From assembly GCF_005871165.1 (NCBI RefSeq), contig NZ_SWKP01000009.1:186001-250000 (forward strand): DNA of 64,000 bases, given 5' to 3'. This DNA is from Maricaulis alexandrii. Lineage in GTDB: Bacteria; Pseudomonadota; Alphaproteobacteria; Caulobacterales; Maricaulaceae. The first letter of the stretch is position 1. Each line of letters begins with the position of its first letter. Shown here in pieces: positions 56,567 through 64,000 of the stretch. The notes beneath the pieces were generated by a model. The model was given only the letters and a program-made list of their open reading frames with translations. It searched no databases and was not told where the DNA came from. A program made the translations under genes and the position numbers.

Positions 56567-58078
56567 CTAGCCGGCGATGCGGTCCCGGCAGGTTGACCGC
56601 TCAACCCCGTCCATGACCTGCCAGCGCCGGTCCTCTGCGGCGCGCACCAGACAGCCGAACAGCGCCCGGTCGGGGTCTGTCAGCAACACCCCCTCGCCGG
56701 TCACCCGGTCGATGGTCCGCCAGCCTGCCTCACCCAGCCCAGCCTCCAGCGCGGCCTGGATGCGGGCATCCGTGAGTGCAAGAGACTGGCCCGTCTGTTC
56801 CCGATGCGCCTGGTTCTCGTCGATCAGGCCGGCCAGGATGTCGGCCAGGCGTCCGGACCGGCGCGAGGCCAAGTCACCATCCGCCCGGAAGGCCAGCAAG
56901 GCGCCGCGCTGATAGGGCAGACGTTCGGTGTCCCGGCTGTCCCAGACATGATCGATCAGCGCCTGTCGCGTCATGTCCCGCACCGGGGACGCCTCATAGC
57001 GCGCTTCCAGGGCATTGATCGCCGCGAGGAAGCCCTCAAGGTCCAGATCACCGACGCGCAAGCGGACCAGCAGGGTGAAGTACTCGGTGAAGCCCTCGGT
57101 GAACCACATGCGCGCGGGATCCGTGGCCATGTCGGTCGGCCCCATGCGCCCGGTGATCCATTCGTGCAGGACTTCATGGCTCATCGTGTGCCGGACTTCC
57201 TCGGCCGGCGCATTGGCGGTGGTCAGGATGAGGAAGGTCTGGTGAAAGGCCGTGCCGATCACGGCTGACTGCTCCGGCAGGGGCGGCAGGGGCATGGCGG
57301 CGATCAGATAGGTGTCGAACGGCGTGTCCCGGAACAGCGCTGTCGCGTCGGCGATCATGCGTTCGGCCCGGTTCTGGATCGCCTCCGCCGGAAACGGCAG
57401 ATCACCCCGGATCGCCGAGCGGATCGTCACGCCGTTCAAATCGCGGCTCTCGGTCTCGAACGCCCCGACCACCCAGAGCGTATCGAGAAAGCGCGAAACC
57501 GGAATGGCCTCGGTGCGGATGTCGGCGCCATCCCCGAGACTGGACCGGACCGGCACCGCCTCCCCATCGCGCGTGACGGTAATGGCAAAGACCTGACGGC
57601 CAGCCTCCGGGCGGACCGGATGCGGAAAGGCGGCGGCGCCGACAAACACGGCAAAACCGGGCTGGGTCACGGGCCGCAATCCGGGAACCCGCTGCACGCC
57701 CCATTGCGGCAGCCCTTCATAGTCCTGGGAGAAGCGGTAGCGCAGGGTCAGCCGGGCGTGAGCCGGATGCTCGACGGAGATCACCCCGTCCCGGGCGGCC
57801 ACCGGGTCAAAGGCCGCGCCATCGACCGAAATCTGCAGATCGCTGAACTGCGCCTCCAGCCCGGTCTCCGGACCCCAGTCGCCCGGCAGGCGGATTTCGG
57901 ACACCCCGTCGGCATTGCCCGCAAAACCGAGCTCACCGGACCAGGTCTGGAAGCCCCCTTCCGCAACCAGGCGATACTGGATGGTGCCGTCGTCCTCGGC
58001 CGCCTGGCTCCAGGCGTCACCGATCACCCAGGGCGCACACAGCGCCCATGAGAGAAGCGTCAAAAATCTCAGCGTCAT
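56567..58078 (-). CDS. M61-like (PDZ-lacking) exported metallopeptidase
   Basis: The 503-residue precursor starts MTLRFLTLLSWALCAPWVIG at the ATG at 58076-58078, a signal peptide. The catalytic part has HEVLHEW (residues 301-307) with a downstream Glu in WFTEGFTEYF (about 325-334), consistent with a gluzincin of the M61 glycyl aminopeptidase type or a related M1-like domain. The N-terminal ~230 residues are beta-rich. There is no clear PDZ domain. It sits between two TPR genes in the TonB locus, and may process peptides or receptor parts in the periplasm. A terminator lies upstream. Confidence 0.72.
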   Translation of the reverse strand: MTLRFLTLLSWALCAPWVIGDAWSQAAEDDGTIQYRLVAEGGFQTWSGELGFAGNADGVSEIRLPGDWGPETGLEAQFSDLQISVDGAAFDPVAARDGVISVEHPAHARLTLRYRFSQDYEGLPQWGVQRVPGLRPVTQPGFAVFVGAAAFPHPVRPEAGRQVFAITVTRDGEAVPVRSSLGDGADIRTEAIPVSRFLDTLWVVGAFETESRDLNGVTIRSAIRGDLPFPAEAIQNRAERMIADATALFRDTPFDTYLIAAMPLPPLPEQSAVIGTAFHQTFLILTTANAPAEEVRHTMSHEVLHEWITGRMGPTDMATDPARMWFTEGFTEYFTLLVRLRVGDLDLEGFLAAINALEARYEASPVRDMTRQALIDHVWDSRDTERLPYQRGALLAFRADGDLASRRSGRLADILAGLIDENQAHREQTGQSLALTDARIQAALEAGLGEAGWRTIDRVTGEGVLLTDPDRALFGCLVRAAEDRRWQVMDGVERSTCRDRIAG

Positions 58079-58140
58079 GATTGTTGATCCCCAATCGGAC
58101 GCCCCCCGCATCCCCGGTAGCATGACCGCCCCGATCACCC

Positions 58141-58174
58141 AAAGAAAAACGCCCCGGTCCAAGACCGGGGCGTT
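58141..58174 (-). terminator. Intrinsic terminator after the first TPR gene
   Basis: AACGCCCCGGTC pairs with GACCGGGGCGTT around a 3-base loop (58148-58174). On the minus strand it is followed by TTTTCTTT. It splits the TonB locus between TPR-1 and the M61-like gene, so the latter probably has its own promoter. Confidence 0.82.
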
Positions 58175-58200
58175 GATCAATGCGCGAAAGGTGGAGCCGC

Positions 58201-59727
58201 TTAACCGGCGTCGGTTTCGCCCTCTTCCTCGGTCGCCGCGGCTTCGGCAGCTTCGGCGGCTTCCTGGATGTTCTCGCCATACTGGTTGTAGAGGTCGCGG
58301 CAATTGTCCGGCACGGCCACAACGATGCGGCCATTCTCGTCGACATCACCCAGCAGGATCGCCGTTTCGCGGAGGTCTTCCACGGCAAAGCGGCATTCAT
58401 CCCGACGCACATTCTCGCGGATGCGGACCCGGTCCGCCGCCGCAGCGCGCTGGTTGGTGATGAAGGTGATCCAGCCATTGGCCGTCCGGCGCGAGTACGG
58501 ATAGCGCGTACCTTCGCGGAAGGCCGCCAGTGCCGCATCGGTCCGGCCCAGTTCCTGGCGGACATTGCCGAGCAGGGTCCAGGCGGTACCCGGACGATCC
58601 AGACCACCCCGGTTCAGGGCTTCCTGGAAGGCGTCCTCGGCCTCGGCCAGTTGGCGTTCCTGATACATGGCTTCAGCCAGTTTCAGATAGTCATCGCCGG
58701 AACCGGTCAGCTGGGCCAGCTGGCGCAGCACCGGAATGGCGCGTTCCCATTCCCGCGACTGACGCCACATATTGGCGAGAAGCTGCAGGTTGTTCTGGTT
58801 GCGCTCCACCGTACCCGCATTGAGTTCCCGCTCGAGGATGATCGCACCGCGATAGGGATACTCATAGTAGGAGTAGTACTGAGCCAGGGCCACGATCTCG
58901 CGGCTCTCGTCGAACATGCCGTTGATGTACATGATCTTGTTGGCTTCGAACGCATCCTGCTCGCGACCCGTCTGAGCCAGCAGGGAGGCGTAGGAGCGCC
59001 AATTGCTCTTTTCGGTGGGCCAGCGCTGCACCATGCCTTCGATGATGCGGAACTGGTTCGGAACGTCTTCGAGCTGCTGGTAGTAGAACAGCATCAGCGA
59101 GTAATCGCCACGCTGGCGCTCGGCCGCCGGGCGAAGATCCCAGAAGCGCTCCGCCCAAGGCAGGCCTTCCCGGAAACGTTCGGCCTGACCATAGGCCTGG
59201 GCCAACATGCGGGCGACGCCGACATTCACCGAGTCGACACCGCCGAGTTCCACGGCCTGTTCGAGCGAGACGATACCGGCATCATACTGACCATCGGCGA
59301 TCAGAAGCTGACCGATATTGATCCGCAGATTGACCGTTTCCTCAACCAGGAGCGCGCCGGTTGCGATGGCGCCCTGCCAGTCCTGGATGGCCCGGGTGGT
59401 CTGTTCGAGTTCGTAATAGGCCCGACCCCGCAGCTGCAGCGCCACAGAGCGCTCATACGGGTTGATGTCGGACATGCCGAGCGCCCGGTTCAGCGACTCG
59501 ATAGACTGCGCGAACTGGTCATTGCTCTGGAATTCCTGGGCTTCGAGCACGATCTCGCCGATGCGGCTGGAGAAGGTGCGTTCGGAACCGTCATTCTCTT
59601 CTTCCTGGTTGCGGTTTCGCTGGGCTTCAGCGTCCACGACCATCACGCCAGCCAGCGAGGCGGCAAGGGCGAGTGTTGCGACGGATCGCAGCAAGCCCGA
59701 GGTATCGAATCCCTTGAAACGGATCAT
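58201..59727 (-). CDS. TPR-repeat periplasmic protein (first copy)
   Basis: The 508-residue precursor starts MIRFKGFDTSGLLRSVATLA at the ATG at 59725-59727 (AAGGAG upstream), with signal cleavage near AEA. It is a TPR solenoid with a Glu/Ala/Gln-rich N-terminal linker and an acidic Ala/Glu tail. Motifs such as YASLLAQTGREQDAFEANKI and YYSYYEYPYRGA match the second TPR protein. It follows TonB on the same strand and is probably part of the ExbB-ExbD-TonB system. Confidence 0.86.
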   Translation of the reverse strand: MIRFKGFDTSGLLRSVATLALAASLAGVMVVDAEAQRNRNQEEENDGSERTFSSRIGEIVLEAQEFQSNDQFAQSIESLNRALGMSDINPYERSVALQLRGRAYYELEQTTRAIQDWQGAIATGALLVEETVNLRINIGQLLIADGQYDAGIVSLEQAVELGGVDSVNVGVARMLAQAYGQAERFREGLPWAERFWDLRPAAERQRGDYSLMLFYYQQLEDVPNQFRIIEGMVQRWPTEKSNWRSYASLLAQTGREQDAFEANKIMYINGMFDESREIVALAQYYSYYEYPYRGAIILERELNAGTVERNQNNLQLLANMWRQSREWERAIPVLRQLAQLTGSGDDYLKLAEAMYQERQLAEAEDAFQEALNRGGLDRPGTAWTLLGNVRQELGRTDAALAAFREGTRYPYSRRTANGWITFITNQRAAAADRVRIRENVRRDECRFAVEDLRETAILLGDVDENGRIVVAVPDNCRDLYNQYGENIQEAAEAAEAAATEEEGETDAG

Positions 59728-59825
59728 CGATGGCTCCTTCATACCGATCCAACTCCCCGGACCGGCTTTGACAAGATCTGGCGGAATACTCGGACCGCTA
59801 GGGGTCCCGCATTCCGACGGCGGTT

Positions 59826-59857
59826 GGAGCGGGCGGGGTTTGAGAACCGCCCGCTCC
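59826..59857. repeat. Perfect 11-bp hairpin between TonB and TPR-1
   Basis: GGAGCGGGCGG at 59826-59836 pairs exactly with CCGCCCGCTCC at 59847-59857 around a 10-base loop. No T run follows on the minus strand. It could be an mRNA-stabilising or processing hairpin that sets different levels of TonB and TPR mRNA. Confidence 0.55.
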
Positions 59858-59865
59858 GATCGCTG

Positions 59866-60483
59866 TTAATCGGCCAGCTGGAAGTCGAAGCGCGTTTCCA
59901 CGCCACGGCGTGCGACCGGCACACCGTTCTCGACTTTCGGATTGTAGCGCCAGCGTTCCACCGCCCGGATCGAGGCGCGCTCAAAGAGCGAGCTGTCGCA
60001 CCGGTAGACGGAGATGTTGGTCGGCGTTCCATCCGGGGTCACGTCGAAACGGACCCAGCAGCTTCCCGAAATCCCGCGCTCGGCGGCCCGCATCGGATAT
60101 TGCGGTTCGATCCGCACCAGCGGCTGGGCGTCACGGTCGGAGACCGAGAAATTGACGCTGTCGCTGTTGAGCTGCGGCGCTTCGAAGGCCGGGATTTCAC
60201 CCATGACCGTCGCCAGGCCTTCAGAGGGCTGTTCAGCCCGCTGACGCTCGATCTGCGGCGGCGGGGGTGGCGGATCAACCTGCTGCACATCGTCGATCGT
60301 GGTGTCGCGGCGACGAGCCTCGACCTCGGCAACTTCATCATTGATGGAGAAGTTGCGATCTTCGACTTCTTCCGTTTCCCACGAACCCTCAACGAGGATC
60401 AGGCGGGTCATGATGAAGAAGAGTGCAACCGTGATGATACCCGCGACCGGGACACCAATGAGAAGGCGGACAAGATTACCCAT
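59866..60483 (-). CDS. TonB-family protein (first copy)
   Basis: The 205-residue protein has an N-terminal membrane anchor (RLLIGVPVAGIITVALFFIM), an acidic and Pro-rich linker (VDPPPPPPQIERQRAE) and a TonB C-terminal domain (RIEPQYPMRAAERGISGSCW, VRFDVTPDGTPTNISVYR, RAVERWRYNPK). It is 14 bases downstream of the second ExbD and should be energised by the ExbB/ExbD complex, transmitting force to outer-membrane receptors. Confidence 0.92.
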   Translation of the reverse strand: MGNLVRLLIGVPVAGIITVALFFIMTRLILVEGSWETEEVEDRNFSINDEVAEVEARRRDTTIDDVQQVDPPPPPPQIERQRAEQPSEGLATVMGEIPAFEAPQLNSDSVNFSVSDRDAQPLVRIEPQYPMRAAERGISGSCWVRFDVTPDGTPTNISVYRCDSSLFERASIRAVERWRYNPKVENGVPVARRGVETRFDFQLAD

Positions 60484-60497
60484 ATTGTCTTCCTCCC

Positions 60498-60902
60498 TTA
60501 GGTCTGGAGCGTCGAAATATGCACTTCGACATCCAGTTCCATGAGCAGTTCCTGAACGTCGAGGATGATGCCGATATTGGCCCCCTCATCGCCCTGGATG
60601 GCGGCTCGTCCCTTCGGGTTCTCTTGCAGAAGCTGCTCGATCACCCCACGCAGTTCGCTCATCTCGTAGACGCGGCGATTGACCCAGATCTCATTGTCGG
60701 CCGTGACCGCGATGAGCATGGACGGGTTCAGATCATCTTCGGTCATGGCGTCCGGGCGGATGGTATCCACGCCGGGCTCCTTGATGAAGACTGACGTCAC
60801 GATGAAGAAGATGAGCAGGATGAAGACGACGTCCAGCATGGGCGTCATGTTCAGCTCGACTTCTTCCTCGTCGGTATTCACGCGGCTAACGCGTCTCGCC
60901 AT
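60498..60902 (-). CDS. ExbD/TolR-family biopolymer transport protein (copy 2)
   Basis: The 134-residue protein has one N-terminal membrane helix with the ExbD signature LNMTPMLDVVFILLIFFIVT, containing the conserved Asp needed for proton use. The periplasmic domain follows (ISVMLIAVTADNEIWVNRRV-like region). It lies 14 bases after the first ExbD gene, and the two may form a heteromeric stator partner. Confidence 0.92.
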   Translation of the reverse strand: MARRVSRVNTDEEEVELNMTPMLDVVFILLIFFIVTSVFIKEPGVDTIRPDAMTEDDLNPSMLIAVTADNEIWVNRRVYEMSELRGVIEQLLQENPKGRAAIQGDEGANIGIILDVQELLMELDVEVHISTLQT

Positions 60903-60916
60903 AACTTCCTCCCGCT

Positions 60917-61327
60917 CTATGTTTCACTGTTCGAGCGCTGGATCGAAACCGGCACGCCATTGGCGCCCATTTCATCCCAGATCTGAACAATGATGCCATG
61001 CTCGGCCTCGTCCTGGACTTCCAGGAGTACGGCGCTGTTCGGCGCTTCCGCGCGGAAGCGGTTCACAGCCGAGAGCACACGATCAACGTCGGTCCGGACC
61101 TGATTGACAAAGATTTGGTTCTCATTGTCGACCTGCACCACGATCGGCGGCGGTGCGTTGGAGTCCGGCGGCGTGTCGCTGTCAGGCGGGGGCCGCATGT
61201 CGAGACCCTCTTCCGACAGGAAGGTGGCCGTGACGATGAAGAAGATGAGCAGGATGAACACGATGTCGAGCATCGGCGTCATGTTCACTTCTGCATTATC
61301 ATCCTGGTGGTTTTGACGACGACGCAT
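60917..61327 (-). CDS. ExbD/TolR-family biopolymer transport protein (copy 1)
   Basis: The 136-residue protein has the signature EVNMTPMLDIVFILLIFFIV with the conserved Asp, then a loop with many Pro/Asp (PPPDSDTPPDSNAPPPI), then a periplasmic domain. It overlaps the ExbB stop by one base. Having two ExbD genes in a row is usual in DUF3450-type TonB loci. Confidence 0.92.
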   Translation of the reverse strand: MRRRQNHQDDNAEVNMTPMLDIVFILLIFFIVTATFLSEEGLDMRPPPDSDTPPDSNAPPPIVVQVDNENQIFVNQVRTDVDRVLSAVNRFRAEAPNSAVLLEVQDEAEHGIIVQIWDEMGANGVPVSIQRSNSET

Positions 61328-61860
61328 CAGCCCTCTCCCTCACCGATTTCGAGACTGTCGGCCAGTTTCGCAGTGCGCGATTTGGCCAGACGTTCGATTT
61401 GGTTGGCGAAGATGAGACCCGAGATCGAGGCCACCATGCCGGCCATGGTCGGGATCGTAGCTCGCGACACGCCGGCCGACATGGCCTGGGCGTCGGACGA
61501 ACCCGAAATCGCCATGACGTCGAACACAGAGACCATACCGGTCACCGTCCCGAGCAGTCCGAAGAGCGGAGCGACAGCGACGAGGGTTTTCACCAGCTCG
61601 ACATTCTGATCGCAACGCTGTTTGACCTCCGAGATGAGTTGGTCGCGGATCGCGTGGGCATACCAAGACTTCTTGTCTGCCCGCGCACTCCACTCCCGCT
61701 GCACCGTCTTCGCAATGCCCTCCTGGGCAAAGAAGAAGAAGGCGAAGCGCTCGAGGATGAAGGCCCACATCACAAATGTTGTTGCCATGATGACAACGAG
61801 GACGGGGCCTCCCCGCTCGAGGAACTCCTGAAGGCCGGTTGATACGGCCTGGAAATCCAT
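61327..61860 (-). CDS. ExbB/TolQ-family proton channel (short)
   Basis: The 177-residue protein has three membrane helices of the MotA/TolQ/ExbB type, with the central LVAVAPLFGLLGTVTGMVSV and the third-helix region TMAGMVASISGLIFANQI. It starts 14 bases after the long ExbB gene ends. It forms the ring that works with the ExbD proteins. Confidence 0.92.
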   Translation of the reverse strand: MDFQAVSTGLQEFLERGGPVLVVIMATTFVMWAFILERFAFFFFAQEGIAKTVQREWSARADKKSWYAHAIRDQLISEVKQRCDQNVELVKTLVAVAPLFGLLGTVTGMVSVFDVMAISGSSDAQAMSAGVSRATIPTMAGMVASISGLIFANQIERLAKSRTAKLADSLEIGEGEG

Positions 61861-61874
61861 AGCGGTTCCTCCGA

Positions 61875-63263
61875 TTAGCCGTGACGCTCTTCAGCGTGAC
61901 GGGCGACCATGCCAGCAGCCTGTTCTTCGAGCACTTGCTGAACGCCGCGTGCAAAGGACTGGGCGAACGAGTGAATGAAGAGCAGCGGAATGGCGGCGAT
62001 AAGACCCAGAACCGTGGTCATCAGGGCTTCGGAGATACCACCGGCCATGATGCGCGGGTCACCCGTACCGAACAGGGTGATCTGGGTGAAGGTCTTGATC
62101 ATACCGGTCACGGTACCGAGCAGACCCAGCAGCGGTGCGATACCGGCCGCGAGCTTCAGGAAGTTCAGACCGAATTCGAGCTTCGGCGACTCCTGCAGGA
62201 TGGCTTCATCCAGCTTGAGTTCCATCGTCTCGACGTCTTTGTCCTTGGCCGCTTCATAAGCCAGCATCACGCGGCCCAGCGGGTTGGACTTGGAACCGGT
62301 CGACTTGCGCTTCTGGCCACCGACAGCGGCTTGCGTGCCGAGCAGGACCACCAGGCGGAAGATACCGAAGGCTGCGGAGATGATCAGCAGGCCGATGATG
62401 ACCTTACCGACATTGCCGGACTGTTCGATACGCTCCGGGATATCCGGGACGTCCTTGTAGATTTCCAGGAGCGGGCCGCGGGACGGGTCAACAACACCCA
62501 TCACGATTTCGTTCGGGTCCGCATTGAACAGCGCCGAGGCACCGCCCGTGAAGTTGGCCGGCGGCTGAGCCGGAAGGTCGCGCAGACCCCAGGCACCCGT
62601 CGTTTCGCTTTCTTCCCAGGACGCGAAGCGCTGGTTGTTGTTGTAGTTCGTGAAGACGACGAACGGACCGACGCGGGTCGTCGGAACGGCTTCACCACCA
62701 CCCAGGCCGGTGACGACCGTGTTGAAGGTGACGACCTGCTGCTGCTGGATCATCTCTTCGGTGATGCGACGCCAGATGTAGTTCAGTTCGTCGCGGGTCG
62801 GCAGGGTGCGGCTCTGGGCCAGCGTGTCGAGCGCATCGGCGCGGCCCGGGAACTGGGCCGAGATGATGGACGCGTCGATGATGGCGGCGAATTCGCCGGC
62901 GACCTGACGGGCCTGACCGAAGAGCTCACCGAACGCACCTTGGCGCTCACGCAGTTCCTGGTCGAGTTCGTCGATGCGGACCTGGTTGGCTTCGAATTCA
63001 GCCGTCAGCTGGTCTGCGCGGTTGCGCAGGCTGGCGAGTTCCGAACGCGCCTGGTTCAGCAGCGCCTGCTGCTGGTTGGTGCTGGACTGGAATTCACGCA
63101 GGCGAGCCTGGTTTTCCGCAGAGGCTTCGCGGGCGTCGGAACGCACGCGGTTGAGAAGTTCACTGATGGATCCGGCCGGTTCGGTCTGAGCGAACGCAGC
63201 GCCGGAGGTGAGTGCCACGCCAAACGAAACGGCAGCGGCGAGCATTTTGATGGTGGTTTTCAT
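61875..63263 (-). CDS. Long ExbB-family protein with N-terminal coiled-coil domain
   Basis: The 462-residue precursor starts with a signal peptide (MKTTIKMLAAAVSFGVALTS), then a coiled-coil part (about residues 40-120, LLNQARSELASLRNRADQL), a middle domain and a C-terminal MotA/TolQ/ExbB domain (AGIAPLLGLLGTVTGMIKTF, TVLGLIAAIPLLFIHSFAQ). This two-part form matches the TtpC-like proteins of TonB2 systems. It follows the DUF3450 gene and is 14 bases upstream of the short ExbB. Confidence 0.92.
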   Translation of the reverse strand: MKTTIKMLAAAVSFGVALTSGAAFAQTEPAGSISELLNRVRSDAREASAENQARLREFQSSTNQQQALLNQARSELASLRNRADQLTAEFEANQVRIDELDQELRERQGAFGELFGQARQVAGEFAAIIDASIISAQFPGRADALDTLAQSRTLPTRDELNYIWRRITEEMIQQQQVVTFNTVVTGLGGGEAVPTTRVGPFVVFTNYNNNQRFASWEESETTGAWGLRDLPAQPPANFTGGASALFNADPNEIVMGVVDPSRGPLLEIYKDVPDIPERIEQSGNVGKVIIGLLIISAAFGIFRLVVLLGTQAAVGGQKRKSTGSKSNPLGRVMLAYEAAKDKDVETMELKLDEAILQESPKLEFGLNFLKLAAGIAPLLGLLGTVTGMIKTFTQITLFGTGDPRIMAGGISEALMTTVLGLIAAIPLLFIHSFAQSFARGVQQVLEEQAAGMVARHAEERHG

Positions 63264-63287
63264 AATCCTACTCTCCGTTCCGAGCCG

Positions 63288-64000
63288 TTATTGGGCGACC
63301 TGCGGGCCAGGCAGCGGCACGAGGAAGACAGACGGCGTCGTCACTTCTTCGGCGATGCGGATGGCGCGGGTCACGTTGGCTTCGTAGCTGCCCGGGAGGC
63401 TTTCCCAGTCGCTGGAGTTGTTGTGACGGATGGTCATGCGGCCATCATCGTACTGGCGGATCATGGCAACACGGCCGATCTGCAGGACTTTGACGTTCAC
63501 CGGCACACCGTCTTCCAGGACGGTTTCGTCATAGGCGTTCAGCGAACGGCCGTAGGACGCTTCGATGTCGTAGGCGTTCAAGATGACGCGATAGCGCTCG
63601 GCCGGGGAGACCGACGGATCATCGATCAGCTCGTAGAGGCCTTCGATACGGGCCAGACGGCCGTTTTCGCCTTCGAGGCGGAACGGCAGGTCGAGGCTGA
63701 CGAAGTTCTCGAGGTTCTCGACCATTTCCCGCATCATCGGGGCAAGGTCGGTCTGAATGCCGTCAACGCGTTCGATCTGGTCTTCCAGCGAGCCCATCTC
63801 GCTCTCCTGCGAGCGGATGAAGACTTCCTGCTGTTCGACGAAGAGACGCTGGGATTCGATCTGCTCGAGCAGAGCGCGGTATTCCAGCTCAATATCGGTC
63901 CGCTGGTCGTCCAGCTGATCGATGCGGCGCTGCGTCTGAGCGCCTTCCGTCGTATTTTGTCGCGCAACGTTGAGGGTTTGGTCCAGCTGCGCAACGGCGG
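63288..64000 (-). CDS. DUF3450 protein, 5' end beyond the window
   Basis: About 236 residues of the C-terminal part are visible; the frame stays open to the right edge (VAQLDQTLNVARQNTTEGAQ at the edge), so the start is outside. The visible part begins with a coiled coil (QRRIDQLDDQRTDIELEYRA) and then the DUF3450 domain (FVSLDLPFRLEGENGRLARI, VLQIGRVAMIRQYDDGRMTI). DUF3450 proteins accompany ExbB-TtpC-TonB systems and are probably periplasmic partners. It ends 24 bases before the long ExbB start. Confidence 0.88.
   Translation of the reverse strand, partial: AVAQLDQTLNVARQNTTEGAQTQRRIDQLDDQRTDIELEYRALLEQIESQRLFVEQQEVFIRSQESEMGSLEDQIERVDGIQTDLAPMMREMVENLENFVSLDLPFRLEGENGRLARIEGLYELIDDPSVSPAERYRVILNAYDIEASYGRSLNAYDETVLEDGVPVNVKVLQIGRVAMIRQYDDGRMTIRHNNSSDWESLPGSYEANVTRAIRIAEEVTTPSVFLVPLPGPQVAQ

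Noticed and set aside
58180-60501. A 773-codon plus-strand frame across the TPR and TonB genes
   Set aside because: It is the shadow of two well-supported minus-strand genes, crosses the TonB-TPR gap, and shows no family motifs.
1-64000. CRISPR arrays, tRNA or rRNA genes, prophage
   Set aside because: No regularly spaced repeats with unique spacers, no cloverleaf or rRNA consensus, and no phage structural or integrase genes were seen. The REP-like motifs are irregularly spaced and in both orientations.

Overview
The window is about 64 kb of high-GC DNA, densely packed with genes in short operons, from an alphaproteobacterium. The best fit is a stalked or dimorphic marine lineage such as Maricaulis (Maricaulales/Hyphomonadaceae). 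Support comes from a circularly permuted two-piece tmRNA whose tag reads ANDNFAEEVALAA, an alpha-type SspB, DUF1491, DUF2336 (two copies), DUF5330 and DUF6456 proteins, a DivJ/PleC-like histidine kinase, and several CtrA-like TTAA-N7-TTAAC sites. The genus is inferred from gene content; no 16S gene is present.

Layout. Bases 1-3.3 kb are an accessory patch. It holds an AT-rich membrane-protein gene running off the left edge, a truncated and an intact REP-associated tyrosine transposase (RAYT), two orphan small genes, and eight copies of the motif GTGTCTGTCCC in both orientations, followed by palindrome-rich non-coding DNA. 3.3-6.3 kb holds a VOC protein bracketed by two copies of a ~140-bp repeat, an ABC-F ATPase and a further palindromic element. 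6.3-16.9 kb holds a DeaD-like RNA helicase, a MarR regulator divergent from a beta-lactamase-fold hydrolase, two SDR enzymes, a porin with a His-rich segment, a DUF3667 protein, a YceI protein and a LysR regulator. 17.0-20.9 kb holds ssrA (tmRNA), sspB, a thioesterase, an MFS transporter and YcgN. The tmRNA tag and the SspB adaptor that delivers tagged proteins to ClpXP are therefore about 1 kb apart.

20.9-39.3 kb carries PBP1A, a voltage-gated cation channel, a GGDEF-EAL protein, a PAN-like protein, DUF2336, an MscS channel co-transcribed with release factor 3, DUF1491, an orphan BcsB-like protein, a membrane histidine kinase, DUF5330, SufE, DUF6456 and a small protein resembling only the DNA-binding domain of DnaA. 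39.4-47.4 kb is a ten-gene Mrp-type cation/proton antiporter operon on the minus strand (E-F-G-DUF4040-B-C-D plus two more NuoL/M-like subunits and a small membrane protein). Its MrpC carries a long His/Ala/Asp-rich insertion.

47.5-53.9 kb is mixed: a zinc-ribbon protein, DUF2061 behind a Fur-like palindrome, a second DUF2336, DoxX-like, MFS, MsrB and an oligopeptidase B-like lipoprotein. 53.9-64.0 kb is one minus-strand TonB-energisation locus in the order DUF3450 (cut by the right edge), long ExbB, ExbB, ExbD, ExbD, TonB, TPR, M61-like protease, TPR, TonB. It probably powers TonB-dependent outer-membrane uptake.

No CRISPR array, rRNA, tRNA or prophage was seen. Coordinates were read by eye; starts were moved to codons with a ribosome-binding site or signal peptide where this was visible. 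Family names come from recalled motif patterns and not from database searches.
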